Source: Bacteroidota bacterium (lineage in GTDB: Bacteria; Bacteroidota; Bacteroidia; Bacteroidales; VadinHA17). From it: a stretch of 5,221 bases of DNA. The stretch's first letter is position 1; each line of letters opens with the position of its first letter. The DNA is taken from positions 1 through 5,221 of the forward strand of contig DAOWNN010000195.1 in NCBI GenBank assembly GCA_030642585.1, given 5' to 3'. Below the pieces are notes generated by a model. It worked only from the letters and a program-made list of their open reading frames with translations. It was not told where the DNA came from and made no database searches. A program made the translations under genes and the position numbers. Below are positions 1 through 5,221 of this stretch, in pieces.

Positions 1-223
1 AGTTTTTAAGAAGATCTTCTACTTATACTATGATGGCTTCAGAACTATGACCTTTGGAAGAACCCTGTGGGTTATTATTCTTATAAAATTATTTATCATG
101 TTCGCCATTCTAAAGCTCTTTTTCTTTCCGGATATATTAAAATCGAAATTTACCAGCGATGAGGAAAGGGGAGATTATGTAATAGAACAACTTACAAATC
201 AGAAATTAAACAGTAATGATTGA
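1..223 (+). CDS. DUF4492-type small membrane protein, 3' part
   Basis: The reading frame is open from base 2 to the TGA at 221-223, giving 73 visible residues. The start codon lies just before the window, probably only a few codons upstream because the family is about 75-80 residues long. The N-terminal part is basic and aromatic (KKIFYLYYDGFRTMTFGRTLW). One hydrophobic segment follows at about visible residues 22-42, ending in KLFFFPD, and then a short charged tail. This pattern and its place directly before cydA match the DUF4492 family of Bacteroidota, recalled from memory and not searched. The stop overlaps the cydA start by 8 bp (ATGATTGA), so the two are probably translationally coupled. 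The biochemical role is not established. The context suggests an accessory or assembly factor of cytochrome bd, which is inference. There is no signal peptide cleavage site and no catalytic motif that I can see. Confidence 0.85.
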   Translation, partial: VFKKIFYLYYDGFRTMTFGRTLWVIILIKLFIMFAILKLFFFPDILKSKFTSDEERGDYVIEQLTNQKLNSND

Positions 224-1778
224 AAATGTAGACATGTCATTAGTAGATTGGTCGAGGGCACAATTTGCTCTTACGGCTCTTTACCACTGGCTCTTTGTGC
301 CTCTTACCCTGGGGCTTTCCTTTATTATTGCAATAATGGAGTCGATATATGTGAGAACCGGGGATGAATTCTGGAAAAAGACTACCAAATTCTGGATGAA
401 CATCTTCGGAATTAATTTTGCTATCGGGGTGGCTACAGGAATTATCCTGGAGTTTGAATTTGGAACTAACTGGTCAAATTATTCATGGTTTGTTGGGGAT
501 ATCTTTGGTGCTCCCCTTGCTATTGAAGGAATCATGGCTTTTTTCCTGGAATCTACCTTTATTGCAGTTATGTTTTTCGGGTGGAATAAAGTGAGTAAAA
601 AATTCCATCTTCTTTCTACATGGCTTGTTGCTGTTGGTTCAAATTTGTCGGCAATATGGATTCTTGTTGCAAATGCATGGATGCAAAATCCGGTAGGGAT
701 GAAGTTTAATCCAGATACTGCAAGGAATGAGATGGTGAATTTTTGGGAAGTATTGCTTTCACCAACTGCGGTAAATAAATTTTTACATACTGTTTCCCAG
801 GGCTATGTGCTTGCCGCCCTGGTTGTGATTGGAATTAGTTCCTGGTACTTAATCAAGAACAGAAACCTGATGTTTGCTAAGAAAAGCATCATTGTGGCTG
901 CAGCATTTGGATTGGTTGCCGCGGTGAATATGATTGGTTCCGGAGATAATTCAGCCCGTGATGTGGCCAGAACCCAACCTATGAAATTTGCAGCTATGGA
1001 GGCTCTTTACGAGGGACGGGAAAATGCCCCACTGGTTGCGGTTGGAACTCTTTCTGGCAAAGAACAAGCAGAGTACAGGAAGAAAGATTTTATTTTTAAA
1101 ATCGAAATCCCCAGCGCCTTATCTTATATGGTGCACCTTTCTCCCGATGGATTTATACCAGGAATCATGGATCTTATCGATGGGAATGAAGAAAGAGGAA
1201 TACTTTCTTTCAGTGAGAAAGCTGACCGGGGTGCAGTTGCTATTGAAACCTTAAGGGAATTGAAAGAAGCAAAAGGGAAAGATGAACCCAGATATACTGA
1301 ACTCAGACAAAAATTTGATGATCCTGATTGGGTGGAAAACTATTTTCAATATTTTGGTTATGGTTATTATAAGGGAATGAATCCCATATCCATTATCCCA
1401 AGTGTTTCATTAAGTTTCTATTCATTTCACCTGATGGTAGGTCTGGGCTTTCTGTTCATAATTTTCCTTGCAGTAGTTTTGTTCTTTAGTGTTGATAACA
1501 AATTGCATAATAAAAAATGGCTGTTGAGGCTTGGAATCATTATGGTGCCTCTGGCCTATATTGCTACTGAAGCAGGTTGGATTGTAGCTGAAGTTGGAAG
1601 ACAACCCTGGGTTATTCAGGATATGCTACCTACTGTAGCTGCTGTATCTCAAATCAATGTGAGCTCTGTGCAAATCACCTTCTGGCTTTTTGCACTCCTC
1701 TTCACGGCACTCCTCATAGCCGAATTGAAGATTATGTTTAAGCAAATAAAAACAGGACCTAAAGAAGGAGGAAATTAA
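216..1778 (+). CDS. cydA: Cytochrome bd ubiquinol oxidase subunit I
   Basis: Heme-bearing subunit of the cytochrome bd oxidase in the inner membrane. It oxidises quinol and reduces O2 to water at high affinity, giving respiration at low oxygen. At 520 residues it is close to E. coli CydA (522). Aligning to E. coli from memory, the heme b595 ligand is His24, the heme b558 ligands are His191 and Met407, and the conserved heme-site glutamates are Glu104, Glu112 and Glu452 (in TEAGW). GRQPW is present at 461-465. The quinol-binding loop spans roughly 243-400 and keeps Lys257 and Glu262 (E. coli K252/E257); its length suggests the long-loop class. Two substitutions near the hemes stand out: His405 where E. 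coli has Arg391, and Tyr448 where E. coli has Trp441. The start at 216 lacks a Shine-Dalgarno but overlaps the upstream stop. An internal ATG at codon 7 is possible but less likely. cydB follows after one base. Confidence 0.98.
   Translation: MIENVDMSLVDWSRAQFALTALYHWLFVPLTLGLSFIIAIMESIYVRTGDEFWKKTTKFWMNIFGINFAIGVATGIILEFEFGTNWSNYSWFVGDIFGAPLAIEGIMAFFLESTFIAVMFFGWNKVSKKFHLLSTWLVAVGSNLSAIWILVANAWMQNPVGMKFNPDTARNEMVNFWEVLLSPTAVNKFLHTVSQGYVLAALVVIGISSWYLIKNRNLMFAKKSIIVAAAFGLVAAVNMIGSGDNSARDVARTQPMKFAAMEALYEGRENAPLVAVGTLSGKEQAEYRKKDFIFKIEIPSALSYMVHLSPDGFIPGIMDLIDGNEERGILSFSEKADRGAVAIETLRELKEAKGKDEPRYTELRQKFDDPDWVENYFQYFGYGYYKGMNPISIIPSVSLSFYSFHLMVGLGFLFIIFLAVVLFFSVDNKLHNKKWLLRLGIIMVPLAYIATEAGWIVAEVGRQPWVIQDMLPTVAAVSQINVSSVQITFWLFALLFTALLIAELKIMFKQIKTGPKEGGN
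1765..1772 (+). promoter_or_regulatory. Shine-Dalgarno of cydB
   Basis: AAGGAGGA ends 7 bases before the cydB ATG at 1780 and lies inside the last codons of cydA (Lys-Glu-Gly-Gly-Asn). It is a near-perfect anti-16S match, whereas the other starts in this window have AT-rich leaders with no such motif, as is usual in Bacteroidota. It may serve reinitiation by ribosomes finishing cydA. Confidence 0.7.
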
Positions 1779-1779
1779 A

Positions 1780-2910
1780 ATGTTACTGGATATATCTTAC
1801 TTATTTTTACAACAATACTGGTGGATCATCATATCTGTACTGGCAGGGGCTCTTGTGTTTCTTTTGTTTGTGCAGGGAGGACAAACCCTGATATATACAC
1901 TGGGGAAATCTGAAATTGAAAGAACCATGATAGTTAATGCCCTGGGAAGAAAGTGGGAATTTACTTTTTCAACCCTGGTTACTTTCGGGGGTGCTTTCTT
2001 TGCTTCTTTTCCCCTGTTTTATGCAACTAGTTTTGGAGGGGCATACTGGGTATGGATGGCTATTTTATTCTGCTTTATAGTACAGGCAGTGTCCTATGAA
2101 TTCAGGTCAAAACCAAATAATTTTCTAGGCAAAAGAACCTATGATGCTTTCTTGTTTTTCAATGGTGCTCTTGGGCCGTTTCTCCTGGGAGTTATTGTAG
2201 CTACATTATTTACAGGATCACAATTTTCAGTAAATGCCATGAACCTTTCCCGGTGGGAAACCCCATATTACGGATTGGAAGCCTTACTGAATATTCAGAA
2301 TCTTGCCCTCGGGTTTGCTATATTATTTTTATCCAGGACCCTGGGAATTCTTTTTTTAATAAACAGCCTGGAAGGAGATGATCTGATAAAAAGGGCGAGA
2401 AAGAGGCTGTGGTATGAGGCCGGCTTGTTTCTTGTTTTCTTTTTGTTTTTCCTTATTCGTCTTTTATTTGTTGAGGGATACGCTTATGATCGTGAAACCG
2501 GGCTTGTTTTCATGGAGGCAAACAAGTACCTAAAAAACATATTACAAATGCCATTGAACACCCTCATTCTTCTTATAGCTGTGGTTCTTGTGCTATGGGG
2601 CCTTTTTGTAAGCCTTTTTAAGAACTCAACCAGGGGCATCTGGTTTGCCGGGAGCGGAACTTTTCTTACAGTATTCTCTTTGTTTCTTCTTGCCGGTTTT
2701 AATCAAACCGCCTTTTATCCTTCATCTTTTGACTTACAGAGTTCACTTACTATTGAGAATTCATCATCCAGTTATTATACACTGAAAGTGATGGCTGTTG
2801 TTTCATTAATGATCCCATTTGTAATTGCCTATATTTGGTATACATGGAAACTGATTAGCAACAAGAAAATTTCTGAAGAAGAAATAAACTCTGAAACACA
2901 TGTATATTAA
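1780..2910 (+). CDS. cydB: Cytochrome bd ubiquinol oxidase subunit II
   Basis: Partner subunit of CydA in the membrane bd oxidase; it carries no heme ligand of its own but stabilises the complex and lines proton or oxygen paths in studied enzymes. It has 376 residues, close to E. coli CydB (379), with about eight to nine hydrophobic segments. Alignable landmarks are SEIERTMIVNALGRKWE (44-60), GGAFFASFPLFYATSFGG (70-87), YEFRSKP (106-112), GALGPFLLGV (129-138), YPSS (313-316) followed by SLTIENSSSSYYTLKVM (322-338), and a C-terminal ISEEEINSETHVY resembling the E. coli tail. The GFD motif of E. coli CydB is replaced by VQGGQ (31-35), and its Trp57-Asp58 pair reads Trp59-Glu60. I recall both as typical of Bacteroidota CydB, so they are lineage features and not damage. 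It starts one base after cydA with a strong Shine-Dalgarno, which makes the start secure. Confidence 0.96.
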   Translation: MLLDISYLFLQQYWWIIISVLAGALVFLLFVQGGQTLIYTLGKSEIERTMIVNALGRKWEFTFSTLVTFGGAFFASFPLFYATSFGGAYWVWMAILFCFIVQAVSYEFRSKPNNFLGKRTYDAFLFFNGALGPFLLGVIVATLFTGSQFSVNAMNLSRWETPYYGLEALLNIQNLALGFAILFLSRTLGILFLINSLEGDDLIKRARKRLWYEAGLFLVFFLFFLIRLLFVEGYAYDRETGLVFMEANKYLKNILQMPLNTLILLIAVVLVLWGLFVSLFKNSTRGIWFAGSGTFLTVFSLFLLAGFNQTAFYPSSFDLQSSLTIENSSSSYYTLKVMAVVSLMIPFVIAYIWYTWKLISNKKISEEEINSETHVY

Positions 2911-2928
2911 CCCTATTAATTTTAAGTT

Positions 2929-3048
2929 ATGTTACTAGGCTCTCTTTTTCTTTATTTAATCTGGCCATTAGTTGTTGTGGCCGGATATGTTATTTCAAAC
3001 TGGGCTTTGCATAAGTTTGAATCCAATGTGAAGTCCACTGAAAAATAA
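2929..3048 (+). CDS. Putative small single-span subunit of cytochrome bd (CydX-like)
   Basis: A 39-codon ORF, ATG at 2929 and TAA at 3046-3048, begins 18 bases after the cydB stop. An in-frame TAA two codons before the ATG leaves no longer version. The peptide has a short hydrophobic N-terminus, one membrane span at about residues 3-24 (LGSLFLYLIWPLVVVAGYVI), and a polar, charged tail (ALHKFESNVKSTEK). Length, topology and position just after cydB match the CydX third subunit of proteobacterial bd oxidases (37 residues in E. coli), whose tail ALEHVESGK is faintly similar. CydX sits against CydA and stabilises the hemes. Primary sequence similarity is too weak to prove homology, so the function is inferred from context. 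The ORF has no Shine-Dalgarno, which is normal here. The alternative is a chance ORF, but the clean membrane span and charged tail make that less likely. Confidence 0.65.
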   Translation: MLLGSLFLYLIWPLVVVAGYVISNWALHKFESNVKSTEK

Positions 3049-3188
3049 CTTTTAATTCAATATATGTGATCCTGAATTAGAGATTTATCCAGGTGAACTT
3101 GTTTCTCGGAAGAATTATTACTTTTACTTAACTTTTCGGATAGTATAACCCCCTTTGTACTATTATTAATTATTTAAATTTTTTAATT
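3049..3188 (+). other. Intergenic spacer between cyd operon and M14-like gene
   Basis: 140 bp of AT-rich DNA without an ORF. I see no strong hairpin followed by a T-run, so no clear terminator for the cyd unit. A short inverted repeat (ATAGTA at 3140-3145, TACTAT at 3158-3163) flanks a C-rich stretch and TTTG at 3154-3157. The TTTG recalls the end of the Bacteroidota -7 element (TAnnTTTG), but the TA is missing and no clear -33 TTG is spaced correctly. The last 25 bases before the start are almost purely A/T, the usual translation leader in this phylum. The promoter of the downstream gene probably lies here, though I cannot fix its position. Confidence 0.4.
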
Positions 3189-5221
3189 ATGAGATTTTAC
3201 TTTCTAAAGTTAATGCTCTTTTCGTTGGTATTAGGAGTATTCTGGAGTGGTAGTCAGGAAAAAATCCTGGCCCAGGAGCTATCCGGAAACTACCAGGATT
3301 ATCTTAATCCTGAAGGCTTAAATAAAGCTCTGAATGATCTGCATTCGAAATTTCCGAAGCAAACAAAGTTAATAAAGCTAGCAAGCAGTGCAGGAAACAG
3401 TAATTTGAAAATGTTGGAAATTGGCCCTGAAGCCGGACTGGAAAAGAAATCCATGCCTGCAATTATAGTAGTAGCCAATATGGAAGGAACAGTCCCGGTT
3501 TCAAGTATGGCTGCTATTTATCTTGCAGACTATATTCTAAGCTCCGGCAAAGGCCCCACAGACCTGACATGGTATGTGCTTCCATGTGGAAATCCTGATG
3601 CTTATGCAAATTATTTCGAAACGCCATTGAGGCTTGACCCCAGGAACAATAAAACTCATAATGATGACATGGACGATCTGACTGACGAGGATGGTTTTAA
3701 TGATCTTGATGGTAATGGGATCATCACACAAATGAGAGTTAAAGACCCGGAAGGTATATGGATACCGGTGAGTGGAGATCCAAGAATGCTCAGGAAGGCT
3801 GATGCAAGCAAAGGTGAGAAAGGTATTTATAAACTTTATTCAGAAGGCCTGGATGATGATGGAGACGGTAAATATAACGAAGATGGACCCGGAGGGGTGA
3901 ATGTGGGGATTAATTTTCCACACTTATTTGAACCATTCACAAAAACCAGTGGACTTTGGCCTGGTTGTACTGATGAATCATTTCAGTTGATAAAGTTTGT
4001 ATTTGAACATCCAGAGATAGCTATGACTATGAATTTTGGTGCTACCAATTTTTGTATGCAAGCTCCAAAAGGAGGCCGAAAAGCAGGAGTGGATATGGAT
4101 AAGATAAAAATTCCTGAAAATATGGCAGAAATGTTCGGAGCCGATCCAAACCGTACATATTCAATAAGTGAAATTATTGAGATGGTGCAACCTATGGTTC
4201 CTGCCGGAATGACTGTTACCGAGAGTATGGTAGCCAGTTTCCTGGGACTTGGAGCAGTTGTTAATCCTTTAGAGAAGGATCTTAAATTTTATAAGGAGCT
4301 TTCAGATCAATATAAAGAATATTTAAAAGATAAAGGCATGGAGGCAGAGCGTTTGGATCCTCAAAGTGCTAAAGATGGGTCGTTTGAATTATGGTCGTAC
4401 TATCACCTGGGGATTCCAAGTTTTGCAATGGATTTTTGGACACTACCTAAAGTTAAAGAAGAAAAGAAAGAGGAAAGTGGGATCACTATTAAGAAATTGG
4501 AAAAAATGTCATCTGATGATTTCATCGCTCTAGGAAAAGAAAAAATTGCTGTTTTCCTTAAAGAATCAGGTGCTCCTGAACATTTTAAGGCAGAGAGTGT
4601 AATAAAAATGGTAGAGAGCGGACAGGTATCTCCAAAACAAATGGCCGGCATGATGAAAGATATGACTAAACCCAAGGATGAAAAAGAAGGAGATCCAAAA
4701 ACAAAAGCACTACTAGCATACAGTGATGATCAATTGGGAGGGAAAGGATTTGTTGATTGGAAACCGTTTAAACATCCTGCTCTTGGAGATGTTGAAATAG
4801 GAGGAAAGGTTCCATTTGTCGATAATACACCCCCAAAGGAAAACATGGACTCACTATTTTCATTACAGGTCCCCTGGGTTTTGGAATTAAGTAAAAAACT
4901 ACCCAGACTTAATATCATGCAATCGGAAGTAAAACATAAGGGTTCAGGTGTGTACGAACTAATCATCTGGGTTGAGAATGAATCTTATTTACCATTTCCA
5001 ACAGCCATGGGTGAAAGAAATGAGCAGCCCGCTCCGGCAGTTGTTCTGCTTGAGGGAAAAAACATAAGCATACTTTCAGATAAAAAAAGAACACCAATTA
5101 ATAGTATTGGCGGACTGAAAAATAAAAAATTGACCTGGCTTATTGAATCTGAAAAAGAAGTTAATCTAAATGTTAAACTAAGTTCTGTTTTCGCCTGGGG
5201 CGATGAGAAACAAATAAAGAT
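3189..5221 (+). CDS. Secreted M14-family carboxypeptidase homologue, probably inactive, 5' part
   Basis: An open frame of 677 codons from ATG 3189 runs off the window end, so the C-terminus is missing. Residues 1-29 form a Sec signal peptide (basic start, hydrophobic core, possible cut near ILAQ) with no lipobox Cys, so export to periplasm or outside is expected. The M14 fold landmarks appear in order: IIVVANMEGTVPVS (92-105), LPCGNPDAY (131-139), an acidic metal-binding-like loop ending DLDGNGIITQMRVKDP (172-187), a second such loop DDDGDGKYNED (222-232), GVNVGINFPH (236-245), HPEI (274-277), FELWSYYHLGIPSFAMDFW (399-417), then a C-terminal region starting GFVDWKPFKHPALGDVEIGG (520-539). In active relatives the first motif is HGxE; here it reads EGTV (99-102). 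The NRNF motif is GINF (240-243), and the third zinc His aligns with Asn282. The catalytic Glu aligns with Asp415. Hence it is probably a pseudopeptidase, perhaps a binding protein. Residues 421-505 form a Lys/Glu-rich, helix-prone insertion. The leader is AT-rich without a Shine-Dalgarno. Confidence 0.8.
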   Translation, partial: MRFYFLKLMLFSLVLGVFWSGSQEKILAQELSGNYQDYLNPEGLNKALNDLHSKFPKQTKLIKLASSAGNSNLKMLEIGPEAGLEKKSMPAIIVVANMEGTVPVSSMAAIYLADYILSSGKGPTDLTWYVLPCGNPDAYANYFETPLRLDPRNNKTHNDDMDDLTDEDGFNDLDGNGIITQMRVKDPEGIWIPVSGDPRMLRKADASKGEKGIYKLYSEGLDDDGDGKYNEDGPGGVNVGINFPHLFEPFTKTSGLWPGCTDESFQLIKFVFEHPEIAMTMNFGATNFCMQAPKGGRKAGVDMDKIKIPENMAEMFGADPNRTYSISEIIEMVQPMVPAGMTVTESMVASFLGLGAVVNPLEKDLKFYKELSDQYKEYLKDKGMEAERLDPQSAKDGSFELWSYYHLGIPSFAMDFWTLPKVKEEKKEESGITIKKLEKMSSDDFIALGKEKIAVFLKESGAPEHFKAESVIKMVESGQVSPKQMAGMMKDMTKPKDEKEGDPKTKALLAYSDDQLGGKGFVDWKPFKHPALGDVEIGGKVPFVDNTPPKENMDSLFSLQVPWVLELSKKLPRLNIMQSEVKHKGSGVYELIIWVENESYLPFPTAMGERNEQPAPAVVLLEGKNISILSDKKRTPINSIGGLKNKKLTWLIESEKEVNLNVKLSSVFAWGDEKQIK

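Noticed and set aside
988..1254. 88-codon + strand ORF inside cydA
   Set aside because: It lies wholly within cydA in another frame, and its product shows no recognisable domain; it is a shadow of the real gene.
1422..1604. 60-codon minus-strand ORF within cydA
   Set aside because: It is antisense to a highly conserved part of cydA and has no features of its own.
3073..3095. Possible terminator hairpin CCTG...CAGG after the small ORF
   Set aside because: The arms are only four paired bases with a long loop and no following T-run, which is too weak to call a terminator.
3140..3163. Inverted repeat ATAGTA/TACTAT with a TTTG inside, as a promoter or operator
   Set aside because: Six-base A/T-rich arms arise often by chance here, and the -7 consensus lacks its TA while no well-spaced -33 element is visible.
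3924..3935. HLFE (residues 245-248 of the M14-like protein) as an HxxE zinc motif
   Set aside because: It follows GINFP, which aligns with the NRNFP segment of M14 enzymes and not with the zinc-binding strand, so it is probably a chance HxxE. A structure check could overturn this.
3537..4966. Minus-strand ORFs of 64, 90 and 78 codons (3537-3731, 4403-4675, 4730-4966)
   Set aside because: All are antisense to the continuous M14-like frame, have no recognisable motif and no supporting leader. They are shadow ORFs.

Overview
The window looks like chromosomal DNA from a member of the Bacteroidota. The DNA is AT-rich. The cytochrome bd genes are preceded by a DUF4492-type small membrane protein, an arrangement known from this phylum. 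CydB carries the divergent Bacteroidota-style core (VQGGQ and KWEF in place of the E. coli GFD and HWD motifs). Most starts have AT-rich leaders without a Shine-Dalgarno sequence. I cannot place it below phylum level with confidence.

Layout, all on the + strand. Bases 1-223 hold the 3' part of a DUF4492-type gene, whose stop overlaps the cydA start (216-1778) by 8 bp. cydB (1780-2910) follows one base after the cydA stop and has a strong Shine-Dalgarno. Eighteen bases further on is a 39-codon ORF (2929-3048) encoding a single-span membrane peptide that resembles the CydX-type third subunit of bd oxidases in shape and position. These four genes look like one transcription unit for a high-affinity quinol oxidase: CydA carries the hemes and quinol site, CydB is its structural partner, and the two small proteins are candidates for accessory or assembly roles.

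After a 140-bp AT-rich spacer with no convincing terminator or promoter, a long reading frame begins at 3189 and runs off the window end (677 codons visible). It encodes a secreted protein with the architecture of the zinc carboxypeptidase (M14) family. By my alignment every zinc ligand and the substrate-binding Asn-Arg pair are replaced, so it is probably a catalytically dead homologue. It appears functionally unrelated to the oxidase operon.

The two observations most worth following up are the uncatalogued small ORF behind cydB and the apparent M14 pseudopeptidase.
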